From NCBI GenBank assembly GCA_964585685.1, contig CAZPEP010000042.1, positions 62,001 through 126,000 on the forward strand: a DNA stretch of 64,000 bases. Direction: 5' to 3'. Every line of letters starts with the position of its first letter. The first letter of the stretch is position 1. The notes beneath the pieces are model-generated. The model was given only the letters and a program-made list of their open reading frames with translations, was not told the DNA's origin and searched no databases. The translations under genes and the position numbers were made by a program. This DNA is from JALHVH01 sp964585685 (lineage in GTDB: Bacteria > Acidobacteriota > Aminicenantia > Aminicenantales > Saccharicenantaceae). Below, in pieces: positions 43,143 through 50,982 of this stretch.

Positions 43143-44051
43143 TCAGCTGAACTCCCCGGTGTCGACCCATTCCTTCTTGAGCACGCTCCAGAAGTCCTCG
43201 GCCAACCCGCGCACCAGGTATTCGTAAGGCAGCCAGCCGTAGCCGCTCTCGCCCCAGCCGGCGCCCCAGGAGTTCCGTATCAGGAACGCGCCCTCGGTCT
43301 TGGGCGCCTTCGCCCCGCCCGCGCCGCTCCCCTTATTCTCGATCTTCATCTTATCGTCGTACCCGACCGCGCAAATGGCGTGCCCGCCCTCGATCCTCTC
43401 CCGCGGCCCGGGGAAGGGGATCCGCCCCGTCGCGTCCGCCTGCGCAATAGAATCGTAGACCGTGAACCCGAACATGGCCGGGTGGCCCGCCGCGAGCCCC
43501 GCCCTCACCCGCGCCAGGACCTCCTCCGGCCCCGTCCCCGGCGGGTCGTGCCGGTAGTACTTGATGGCCTGGTAGTTCTGGGCGAAGGCGTAGCAGAAGG
43601 CCGGCGGCTCCCGGTCGAACGCCTCCCCGGCGTCGGTGTAGGGCCAGTGCTCCTCTGGCGGGACGCCGAAGAGGACCATCGCTCCCATGGTCGACCGGAG
43701 GTAGGCGCCTGTGTCGCCCTTCATTTTCATCAGGTTCCGCGTGACCTTGTAGAGGAAGAGGCGCGAGGCCTCGATGTGCCGCCCGAAGGCTCGCCGCTCG
43801 TAATACTCGACGACCCCCGCCCCGGCGTTGGCCGTGCACGACCCGAGCTGGCCCTGGTCCTCGACAGCCGAGCACCATTCGCGGAGATCGACGCTTGCCG
43901 GGAGCGCGGAGGCGCGCTTCCGGGGCTTGGCCGCAAGTTTGCCGCCGGACACCGCGCTTTCCCGCCCGGTGAAGATGTCCGCAACCTCCGCCGTCCCCAG
44001 CGTATAATCCCGGATATCCGGATAATCAGGAATCCATCCCATCCCATGCAT
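43143..44051 (-). CDS. Papain-like (C1A) cysteine peptidase, intact copy
   Basis: 302 residues from the ATG at 44051 with GGGAGGCAAC upstream; a TTG start at 44081 lies inside a repeat. Catalytic residues: oxyanion Gln and Cys72 in EDQGQLGSCTANAGAG, His224 in GGHAICAVGYDD, Asn260 in LIRNSWGAGWG. No signal peptide is evident; the N-terminus (GWIPDYPDIRDYTLG) matches bacterial C1 peptidases of unknown role. Lacks a recognisable pro-domain. Its 3' end recurs in truncated form at 41415, 40283, 38493 and, for a few codons, 35136. A small membrane protein lies directly upstream. Confidence 0.88.
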   Translation of the reverse strand: MHGMGWIPDYPDIRDYTLGTAEVADIFTGRESAVSGGKLAAKPRKRASALPASVDLREWCSAVEDQGQLGSCTANAGAGVVEYYERRAFGRHIEASRLFLYKVTRNLMKMKGDTGAYLRSTMGAMVLFGVPPEEHWPYTDAGEAFDREPPAFCYAFAQNYQAIKYYRHDPPGTGPEEVLARVRAGLAAGHPAMFGFTVYDSIAQADATGRIPFPGPRERIEGGHAICAVGYDDKMKIENKGSGAGGAKAPKTEGAFLIRNSWGAGWGESGYGWLPYEYLVRGLAEDFWSVLKKEWVDTGEFS

Positions 44052-44063
44052 GTTGCCTCCCGG

Positions 44064-44132
44064 AGAGGGGTCAGGTCTCAATTTTCAAGTTTTTGGTCTG
44101 CTGAAAACTTGAAAATTGAGACCTGACCCCTC
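44064..44132. repeat. GGGGTCAGG long inverted repeat
   Basis: GAGGGGTCAGG, TCTCAATTTTCAAGTTTTTGGTC, loop, matching reverse arm ending CCTGACCCCTC. Near-identical to 34249-34319. It separates the peptidase from the small membrane protein gene. Confidence 0.9.
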
Positions 44133-44439
44133 AGCTTTGCCTTGCCCACTGCCCGCCCTCCAGTACGATCCCGTTCCACCCGAACCCGAACCCGAACGCC
44201 AGGCAGAACAGCTTGAAATACGCCTCGAAGCCCGGCGCGCCGCCGGCCACGGTCAACTGGGGGAAGATGACGAGCGTCAGGATGAACCCGATGGCCAGCG
44301 ACGCCAGCGTCGAATAGATGTACCGCCTGTCGAACTTCAGTACCTGGCCTTCCCGGAGCTTCCGGAGCCAGGGGACCAGGGTCCTGGCCAGGACGCCGAG
44401 GAAAACTCCCACAAACTTCAGTGCGAATTCGGTCGTCAC
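44131..44439 (-). CDS. Small membrane protein, unknown
   Basis: 102 residues with an N-terminal helix (FALKFVGVFLGVLARTLVPWL), a middle one (IYSTLASLAIGFILTLVIFP) and a third (YFKLFCLAFGFGFGWNGIVL). It resembles phage-holin-sized proteins but has no diagnostic motif I can name. It sits upstream of the C1A peptidase, separated by the inverted repeat, so the two may be a pair. Its final residues (GQWARQS) again run up to the repeat. Confidence 0.6.
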   Translation of the reverse strand: MTTEFALKFVGVFLGVLARTLVPWLRKLREGQVLKFDRRYIYSTLASLAIGFILTLVIFPQLTVAGGAPGFEAYFKLFCLAFGFGFGWNGIVLEGGQWARQS

Positions 44440-44516
44440 ACTCTCTCCTTACAAATGGGCCGCATCTTTTAGGCTTTATAATAAATGACTGCGGAAACGC
44501 CGAATTATTCTCACTT

Positions 44517-45248
44517 TTACGCAATTTTTTTTATTTTAATTTCGCCAATGAAAGCATTCCGGTCTCCGCCCTTTTCGTCTCCGGCGTCGTTATGAAATTG
44601 GATTCTTGTCTTTCCGAGCTGACCGGCTTCCGCCTGGAAAGTGAAACTGTAAGGACGCCTCTCAGCGCTAAGCTCCTGATCAGCAAGAAGTTCTCTTAGG
44701 GAGAGCCTGTTTTTCTTCAGGGTCACGACATAGACAAGGATCTTTGCGAATTCTCCCCCCGCTTCAGACCCGGCGGCTTCGAATTCCAGGGCGTACTTGC
44801 CCTTCTCGAACGCAATAAACGGCGTTCCCAGACAGCCATTCCATGGCATGATAATAGTCGCATCATCGACCGGGTATCTCATTAACCCGCCCTTATCTGT
44901 TTTGACGAGCATTTCGATGTCTTGATTTCGAAATATTTCCCCGGCGCGGATCCGTCTTGCGGAAATATCCTCAATATCATAAGTCTTCAAATCGATGAAA
45001 CGAAACGCCTCCTTTGCGATGATGGATTCGTTTGGAGAGAACGCGTACCCGGAAATGACGAGGATGAAACCAATGACCAACCAGCCTTTTAATGATCGCG
45101 TCGCGTATATCTCGCGGCGCCGGGCTTTTGTTCGCGATATTAGGAACTCAGCATAGCTTACCACCGTCAGAATAAAGGCCCCCCCGATGATCCACATCGC
45201 GTTCATGATTAGAAACAGCCAGTCGAAGGAATAGTACTTGATGAACAT
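44517..45248 (-). CDS. Two-helix membrane protein with a beta-rich domain
   Basis: 243 residues. Helices FLIMNAMWIIGGAFILTVVS and LKGWLVIGFILVISGYAFSP, then ~170 residues outside the membrane (GKYALEFEAAGSEAGG, RPYSFTFQAEAGQLGKTRIQ, FIGEIKIKKIA) that look like a carbohydrate-binding jelly roll. I do not recognise the family. It begins 4 bases after the O-antigen ligase gene and is likely co-transcribed; a role in presenting or modifying the polymer is inference. Confidence 0.7.
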   Translation of the reverse strand: MFIKYYSFDWLFLIMNAMWIIGGAFILTVVSYAEFLISRTKARRREIYATRSLKGWLVIGFILVISGYAFSPNESIIAKEAFRFIDLKTYDIEDISARRIRAGEIFRNQDIEMLVKTDKGGLMRYPVDDATIIMPWNGCLGTPFIAFEKGKYALEFEAAGSEAGGEFAKILVYVVTLKKNRLSLRELLADQELSAERRPYSFTFQAEAGQLGKTRIQFHNDAGDEKGGDRNAFIGEIKIKKIA

Positions 45249-45252
45249 CTTT

Positions 45253-46527
45253 TTAGAACTTGTCCCTTGTCTCGCGAAAATAAATGGCCGAAATCAGTGC
45301 GGCTGATAGCCAGAAGAAGATGGACGTCTTTGACCCAAGCGCGATCGAATCGTTCATCCCAAAAATGAAATGTGCCAGTTGGCCCCATCCTAAACCCACC
45401 GCGGCGGCTCTCAATGCCGGCATCTTGGCTCTCTTCCATATTTGATAGACCATGACGGCCATTCCAAACAGGATACCCAGGTAGGCGATAAGCCCCGGGA
45501 TCCCCATCTCTGCTCCGGTGTGGATCAGGTGATTGTGGACGTGAGAGGTCCCGTAACCAACCTCGGGCAAGAACCGGATCTGGTTCATGCCGATTCCGGT
45601 CCACGGGTGCTTGAGGATCGTCTTAATCCCGATGGCCCACATCTGGCCGCGGCCACTAAAACTGCTGATGACCTCGGGGCCCCCCAAATATAGATTTTGC
45701 TTTCCAAGTAAGAGAACATATCCAAAGCCTATCCCGACAAGGGCTATCGCGCCGGCCAAGGCTATAGCGACTTTGAACTTAGCCTTGCGAGTGGTTACGG
45801 CAGCAACAATAATGGAACCTAGGATCAAGGCGGTCCAGGTCCCTCGGGATTGCGTCAGAAGAACCACGAAGAGCATGAAAAGCAATACTGTCGCTGAGGC
45901 GAAAGTAATGATCCTCATTTTCCGCGATTTGCGGCCATCCTCCCCCGGCTTGTAACCAAGCAATCCCATAGTCACGACCAGTGGAATCACTAAAAGAAGG
46001 GTCCCCCCCACAGCATTCGGATGGAAACCATCTTCAGCCCCCGGCAAGTTGAAATTGATATGAGGAAGCCGATCCTTGATGCTCTCTAGGATCGCAAGAT
46101 ACTTAACTGTGAAAGTGAACATTCCCAACAAGCCCAGGATCGAGAACAAGAAGCCCCCGCCTATATAGACGGCTATCCCAGCAATGATGAGTTTTTCTTG
46201 CCGAAGCAAGGCCACGATTGCGAAATAGAAAATAATCCCGAAAACCAACCCAGCGACTTTGGGGAGGCTGCGATTGATGTCTGCAACCATTATGCATGTG
46301 GCAAATACCTCAGCGATGAGTACCACAATGGGAAGATCGATCGGAGTCCGCTCGATCACCCTCTGGCCCAAGGCAATTCGAATCGCCCACGCTAGCGGAA
46401 TAATAACGAAGATCCAAGTCTTCCCCGCAGAAGGGAAAAGGAAGAAGGGCGCAAGTGCGGAGACTATTGCGCAAAACACCCAGTCCCCTCGGGCTGTCAT
46501 CGCGGCGTCATTCCACTTTCTAGTCAT
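45253..46527 (-). CDS. O-antigen ligase-like protein (Wzy_C family)
   Basis: 424 residues with about eleven hydrophobic helices. The diagnostic loop HPWTGIGMNQIRFLPEVG followed by GTSHVHNHLIHTGAEMGIPG is the periplasmic Wzy_C motif (HxHN/Q plus EMG). Such proteins either ligate O-antigen to lipid A-core or polymerise repeat units; sequence alone does not separate the two. Moderate GC. The terminator at 46549 lies just upstream of its start, so it has its own promoter. Confidence 0.88.
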   Translation of the reverse strand: MTRKWNDAAMTARGDWVFCAIVSALAPFFLFPSAGKTWIFVIIPLAWAIRIALGQRVIERTPIDLPIVVLIAEVFATCIMVADINRSLPKVAGLVFGIIFYFAIVALLRQEKLIIAGIAVYIGGGFLFSILGLLGMFTFTVKYLAILESIKDRLPHINFNLPGAEDGFHPNAVGGTLLLVIPLVVTMGLLGYKPGEDGRKSRKMRIITFASATVLLFMLFVVLLTQSRGTWTALILGSIIVAAVTTRKAKFKVAIALAGAIALVGIGFGYVLLLGKQNLYLGGPEVISSFSGRGQMWAIGIKTILKHPWTGIGMNQIRFLPEVGYGTSHVHNHLIHTGAEMGIPGLIAYLGILFGMAVMVYQIWKRAKMPALRAAAVGLGWGQLAHFIFGMNDSIALGSKTSIFFWLSAALISAIYFRETRDKF

Positions 46528-46548
46528 ATCTCCGGCCCTATCCCCAAT

Positions 46549-46576
46549 AAAAAAAATGTCCTCCCGGCGAGGACAT
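46549..46576 (-). terminator. Intrinsic terminator of the heptose operon
   Basis: On the minus strand ATGTCCTCGCCGGGAGGACA then T and a run of seven or more T. An eight-base perfect stem with a CCGGC loop, right after the transaldolase stop at 46601. Confidence 0.9.
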
Positions 46577-46600
46577 TTTAGGGAGTGCCCAAGCTCTTCG

Positions 46601-47293
46601 CTATTTGCCGAGCGTGTCCTCGGCCTTGCGGGCGTCGTCGAGGAACATCTGTACGGTTTCTTTGCTGTACGGATGGACGATCATGCCCTTGATAAGCTCG
46701 GGGACGACGGTCACGATATGGGCGCCCGCCTCGAGCCATTCGATAACGTTCAGGACCTCTCTTGTTGAGCCGATGATGATCTGCGCCTTGAGCTTCTGGA
46801 GATCCAATACAGTCCGTGCCTTTCGAATTTCCAGGACGGAGTTGTACCCCATGTTATTAACTCGCCCCCCGAACAGGGAGACATATGTGGCCCCCGCCAA
46901 GGCCCCCAGCAGGCATTGTTGGGCGCTCATCATGGCCGTCATGTTGATCCGCACATCGTACTTGGTCTCAAGAAGATGGACCGCCTCGAAATTCTCAATC
47001 TCACCGGCCGGCCCATGGACCGTGATCTTGACGACGATGTTCTTCGCCCATTGGGCGAATTCCCGGGCCTCGTCCATCATCCGGCCCTGGTCGTTGGTCG
47101 TGACCTCGACCGACAGGGGATAGGGGCTGATAATCTCGGCGATCTCGATGGAACGGCTCCGGATGGCTTCTTTTCCCCCCTTGATCCCCGCCTTCAGCAG
47201 AATGGTTGGATTCGTAGTAACCCCCCGGATGATGCCCATTTTGAGGTACTTTTCGACGTCTTCGATTTTTCCCGTGTCCAGGAAGATTGCCAT
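46601..47293 (-). CDS. Transaldolase family protein (small TalC/FSA-like form)
   Basis: 230 residues. GVTTNPTILLKAG is the family opening; the Schiff-base Lys is K89 in NIVVKITVHGPAG; NMTAMMSAQQCLLGALAGAT and YVSLFGGRVNNMG follow. The FSA/TalC group transfers dihydroxyacetone units or cleaves fructose-6-P. In this cluster it could supply or interconvert sedoheptulose-7-P, the precursor of the heptose pathway encoded next to it. It is the last gene before the terminator. Confidence 0.9.
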   Translation of the reverse strand: MAIFLDTGKIEDVEKYLKMGIIRGVTTNPTILLKAGIKGGKEAIRSRSIEIAEIISPYPLSVEVTTNDQGRMMDEAREFAQWAKNIVVKITVHGPAGEIENFEAVHLLETKYDVRINMTAMMSAQQCLLGALAGATYVSLFGGRVNNMGYNSVLEIRKARTVLDLQKLKAQIIIGSTREVLNVIEWLEAGAHIVTVVPELIKGMIVHPYSKETVQMFLDDARKAEDTLGK

Positions 47294-47308
47294 AATTCCA
47301 CCTCTTGT

Positions 47309-47905
47309 TTACTTAACGGATTCCCATTTCATCTCGCAGGCTTTGAGATCGGGGTGGCTGACGAGGAGATGCCAGATCACCGCCTGGAACGCCTCGGCAT
47401 GAGGCGTAATCGTATCCGCGCTGACTGAGGGGATGACGACGCAGGCATCCGCCATCTTGGCCGTATACCCTCCGTCGCGGCCCACGATCCCCATGACCCT
47501 CGCCTTCGATTCTCTGGCGTAATCGATGGCCCTAACGAGGTTCGGGCTGATATTCTTTTCCAGATTTCCCCCACCGACCGAAAGAATGAACACCGCGTCG
47601 TTCTCCCTGAGACGGCTCTGCGTGAGCCAGTTGACGAAAACGCTCTCCCATCCATCGTCGTTGACGCGTGCCGACAGCTCCGAGACATTGTCCATGGGTG
47701 TATAAGCCTCGAAGCCGCATATCTTCCTGAAATCGTTGACGGCATGTGAAGCATTTGCAGCACTTCCGCCTACCCCCAGAAAGAACAATCTCCCTCTCTT
47801 CTCACGGACCTCCTTGAGGAGGTCGACGATCTTCCCGACCTGACCGGCATCGATCAGGTCCAATATCTCTTTTGCTTCCTTGAAGTATCTTGAAATGTAA
47901 TCCAT
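47309..47905 (-). CDS. gmhA: Sedoheptulose-7-phosphate isomerase (SIS domain, GmhA-like)
   Basis: 198 residues. SIS-domain landmarks: LFFLGVGGSAANASHAVNDF, ENDAVFILSVGGGNLEKNIS (phosphate-binding Ser loops) and ITPHAEAFQAVIWHLLV at the end, where GmhA has its metal/active-site Glu and His. It would convert sedoheptulose-7-P to D-glycero-D-manno-heptose-7-P. The other heptose enzymes lie at 50983-52747. Confidence 0.85.
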   Translation of the reverse strand: MDYISRYFKEAKEILDLIDAGQVGKIVDLLKEVREKRGRLFFLGVGGSAANASHAVNDFRKICGFEAYTPMDNVSELSARVNDDGWESVFVNWLTQSRLRENDAVFILSVGGGNLEKNISPNLVRAIDYARESKARVMGIVGRDGGYTAKMADACVVIPSVSADTITPHAEAFQAVIWHLLVSHPDLKACEMKWESVK

Positions 47906-47931
47906 GGTTCACCCGATCGAAAAGCCGGCAT

Positions 47932-49110
47932 TCAGACGCGGTTGATTCCGTAATCATGGTCGTCCGGCATTTCGCGGACGATCTCCTTCATGTATCTCCG
48001 CCCGTCTTCCGAAATATTGAGCAAGGCCTGGTCATAGAACCCGGCATCCACGAAACGATGAAGCGCGTCTCCCGAGGCGAACCGGGATAACGGGACCCGT
48101 AGGGTTCCAAACCCCCCCGATTCTTTTCTAACGGCCAGGAACATCGTTTCGCGTATTCCTTCATGGATCAACTTGACGGCTTCGGCCCCCAGCTTTTCTG
48201 CCATCATTCTATCGAGCGCGTTAGGCGTGCCGGACCGGTAAAGGTAGGAGGGGTTGACGGCGTTGATGTTCCGTGTGTCGAAACGTCCGGACAGGCCTTG
48301 TTTCAGCCTCGAAGCAAGGACGGCGGCACTCCCCCCGAACCGAGGGTGGTCGAATCCTTGCCCCTCGTCTAATTCAGCCTGAACATATGATCCGTCGCTC
48401 CAGCGAGCTCCCTCGGCGACGACGATTACCGCGTTCCTCCACTTCTCATAGACTTGGATGACCTTTTCGAGAAAACCCTCGTACCGAAGGGGGAACTCCG
48501 GAATGACGATCATATCCGGATCCCCCATCCCCGCGGCGAGGGCCAGCCAGCCTGCGCTCATCCCCATGGACTCGACGATGACGATCCGTTCATGGGAATA
48601 AGCCGTCGTCCTCAATCCCTCCGCCAGGCTGACGAAGGAGACGATCTTTTCAGCGGCGGTCGGGAACCCCAATGTGAAATAGTTGATGACCTTTTCGGGG
48701 TCGAAATTAGCTTCATGGCCGCTGATGATGCCGACATCGTTATCGATCGTCTTGGATATCAGCACGGCCGGGAATCCCTTCATCAAGAAGGCATTGGACA
48801 GGGTGTCTTCCCCCCCGACGACGACCAAGGCCTCGATGTCGAGCTCTCGAAGGTTCACGAGGGTTCTTTCGATGCCTCCCGTTTCCCGGCCGATATTCGT
48901 TCTGGAGGACTTCAGAACTGTCCCCCCGACTGAAAAATAAGAGTGAATGCTCGATAGTGAAACGAAATCCTTGCGGAGAACGCCCTCCCACCCCTTGATG
49001 AAGCCCAGGGCTTCCATTCCGATCCGGGCGGCGTTATCCCGCACGGACGCGATCAACGCGTTCAAGGGCGGGACGTCGCCGCCCCCCGTAAGAAGTCCAA
49101 TTCTTTTCAT
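47932..49110 (-). CDS. 6-phosphofructokinase-family sugar-phosphate kinase, unusual motifs
   Basis: 392 residues. GGGDVPPLNALI (~9-20; usual GGDxPGMN), VVVGGEDTLSNAF (~97-108; usual GGDGS or GGDDT) and ISKTIDNDVG (~118-127) show the PFK fold and the phosphoryl-transfer Asp pair. The usual TD after TIDND is absent. The Gly-Glu-Asp in the nucleotide loop is closer to PPi-using or divergent forms than to the classical ATP type. Among heptose genes a role on sedoheptulose-7-P is possible; some PPi-PFKs accept it. The donor is not determined. Confidence 0.82.
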   Translation of the reverse strand: MKRIGLLTGGGDVPPLNALIASVRDNAARIGMEALGFIKGWEGVLRKDFVSLSSIHSYFSVGGTVLKSSRTNIGRETGGIERTLVNLRELDIEALVVVGGEDTLSNAFLMKGFPAVLISKTIDNDVGIISGHEANFDPEKVINYFTLGFPTAAEKIVSFVSLAEGLRTTAYSHERIVIVESMGMSAGWLALAAGMGDPDMIVIPEFPLRYEGFLEKVIQVYEKWRNAVIVVAEGARWSDGSYVQAELDEGQGFDHPRFGGSAAVLASRLKQGLSGRFDTRNINAVNPSYLYRSGTPNALDRMMAEKLGAEAVKLIHEGIRETMFLAVRKESGGFGTLRVPLSRFASGDALHRFVDAGFYDQALLNISEDGRRYMKEIVREMPDDHDYGINRV

Positions 49111-49120
49111 GACGTGAAGT

Positions 49121-50140
49121 TTAAATCTTAACGGGTGTGTTCAATTCGGCCGACCGGTAGACGGCGTCGATCATTTTGTTGGCCATCCATCCGTCGTGCC
49201 CCGAGCCAAGCGGCTCGCGCTTAGCTTTGATAGCGGAGGTGAATTCCTTCCATTCTTCCTGCCAGGAGATATCCGCCCCGGGGAATTCAATGGTTTCCTC
49301 GTCAGGAGCCCCACCCAGGAAGCGCCCTTCTGCGGACTTCCTCTTGCCGATAATAAGCCGCTCGACCCCGTAGCTCCCACCCAAGCCGTTTATGACGAGA
49401 TATCCCTTGTCCCCGAAGATCTCGAATAGGAACCTGTTTTTCCACTGGGTCCAGCTCGTATGCATCATTGCGACCTGGCCCGTTGCTTTCTTGAAGATCG
49501 CAAACGCGTTGTCCTCGACCTCAATGGGCCAATAGGCGGTTCGGATCAAGCCGTAGGCTTCATCGAAATCGCCCAGGAACCATCGGAATAGATCGACGAC
49601 GTGGACTCCCTGGTCCAAGAGCTCTCCTCCCCCGCAAATATCCTTGCTCGCGCGCCATTCTTTTTCGTAGCCAGGCCGTCCCCCATGGCCATAGACGCAT
49701 CGGATATGGGTGTGCTTTCCGATCTCGCCCTGTTCGACAAGATCATGAGCCTTGAAGATCGCGGGATGATGACGGTGGTTGAAACCGGTCTTGAGGACAA
49801 TTCCCTTTTCTTGCGCGAGCCTACAGATTTTCGAGGCCTCGTCAGCGTTCCTTCCCAGGGGTTTCTCGCAGAGAACATTCTTATTCGCAGCAATGGCCGC
49901 CAGGGCAATCTCCAAAACGTACTTATTAGGGGTGGCAATCGCAACGACATCAATGTTTTCATCCCCGATGATCTTGAGCCAATCTGCGTTTGCCGTTGCC
50001 CCGGCCCGTTCAGCAAGATCCTCGGCCCTTTTTCGATCGATATCCGCGATAGCTATGACTCGCTCCCCGCTAGGGCTCGCCAATATAGAATCCAGGCGCT
50101 TTTTCCCTATCAGTCCGGCGCCGACGATGCCGACATTCAT
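49121..50140 (-). CDS. Gfo/Idh/MocA-family oxidoreductase
   Basis: 339 residues. GIVGAGLIGKKRLDSIL is the NAD(P) site; NVLCEKPLGRNADEA is the EKP catalytic-Lys motif; GGELLDQGVHVVDLFRWFLG is the C-terminal domain's His-containing active-site helix. These enzymes oxidise or reduce a sugar hydroxyl. Start overlaps the SDR stop (ATGA type) at 50137-50140. With the SDR it could build a modified heptose or a keto-sugar; product unknown. Confidence 0.9.
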   Translation of the reverse strand: MNVGIVGAGLIGKKRLDSILASPSGERVIAIADIDRKRAEDLAERAGATANADWLKIIGDENIDVVAIATPNKYVLEIALAAIAANKNVLCEKPLGRNADEASKICRLAQEKGIVLKTGFNHRHHPAIFKAHDLVEQGEIGKHTHIRCVYGHGGRPGYEKEWRASKDICGGGELLDQGVHVVDLFRWFLGDFDEAYGLIRTAYWPIEVEDNAFAIFKKATGQVAMMHTSWTQWKNRFLFEIFGDKGYLVINGLGGSYGVERLIIGKRKSAEGRFLGGAPDEETIEFPGADISWQEEWKEFTSAIKAKREPLGSGHDGWMANKMIDAVYRSAELNTPVKI

Positions 50141-50979
50141 TTTCTTGCTACTTTGATGAATTTTCTGTTGTCTATTCGTCTCAAGACATAAAGGTCGTTG
50201 ATATCTTCCGGCTTTCCTTTATCGCGCCATTCCTTCCATGGGTCCCAGACGGCGCTGACCACCTTGCCTGTAAGCCAATTCGAACTGGGCGAAGCGAGAT
50301 AGCAAATAAGGTCGGCGACGAGCTCGGGAGAATCGAAGCCACTATTCATCCTGGACCGGACCCGTTCAAAGTCGTCGCCCGCCTTCTCTTCTCCGGCGTC
50401 GAGGATCTCCGCGATCATGCGGGTGTCGATCACGCCCGGGGCCACCGCGTTGACCTGGATGTTCGCCCCCTTAAGCTCGTCGGCTAGGACCTCAGTGAAT
50501 CGGACGACCCCGGTCTTGGATACGGCATACGCAGAGAAGTTGGGCCGCGAAGAGTTCGCTCCGCCGCCAGCGAAGTTGATGATTTTGCCGTGCTTCTTCG
50601 CCCTCATATAGGGCAAGGCCGCGCGACAGCATCGGACGGTTCCCATGAGGTTGATCGCAATCGCGGACACCCAGCGGTCCATGTCGGCGTCGGCGAAGGG
50701 TCCAATGGGACCTTGGATACCGGCCGCGTTAACCAAAATATCGATAGAAGAATGACTATCGATGATGCGGCGCAGTGTATGCTCTGCATCGCTGGGGACA
50801 GAGATGTCCGATTGAATAATGGTGATGTTGCGGTCTGGAATGGGGGAGAAAAACGCTGTGTTCCTCATCACGTCGAGGATGACGACTTTCGCTCCTTCTC
50901 CGGCGAGCCTGGTCGAAACGACCCTCCCTATCCCCCCAAGCCCCCCGGTGACGACGGCAACCTTATCCTGAAGCAGCAT
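50137..50979 (-). CDS. Short-chain dehydrogenase/reductase
   Basis: 280 residues. VAVVTGGLGGIGRVVSTRLA is the TGxxxGxG cofactor site, NAAGIQGPIGPF the NAG-equivalent, and FSAYAVSKTGVVRFTE carries YxxxK. A classical SDR length. The C-terminal extension (NWLTGKVVSAVWDPWKEWRD) is longer than the minimum. It sits between the heptose kinase and Gfo/Idh genes and may reduce a keto intermediate of the cluster. Confidence 0.9.
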   Translation of the reverse strand: MLLQDKVAVVTGGLGGIGRVVSTRLAGEGAKVVILDVMRNTAFFSPIPDRNITIIQSDISVPSDAEHTLRRIIDSHSSIDILVNAAGIQGPIGPFADADMDRWVSAIAINLMGTVRCCRAALPYMRAKKHGKIINFAGGGANSSRPNFSAYAVSKTGVVRFTEVLADELKGANIQVNAVAPGVIDTRMIAEILDAGEEKAGDDFERVRSRMNSGFDSPELVADLICYLASPSSNWLTGKVVSAVWDPWKEWRDKGKPEDINDLYVLRRIDNRKFIKVARK

Positions 50980-50982
50980 AAC

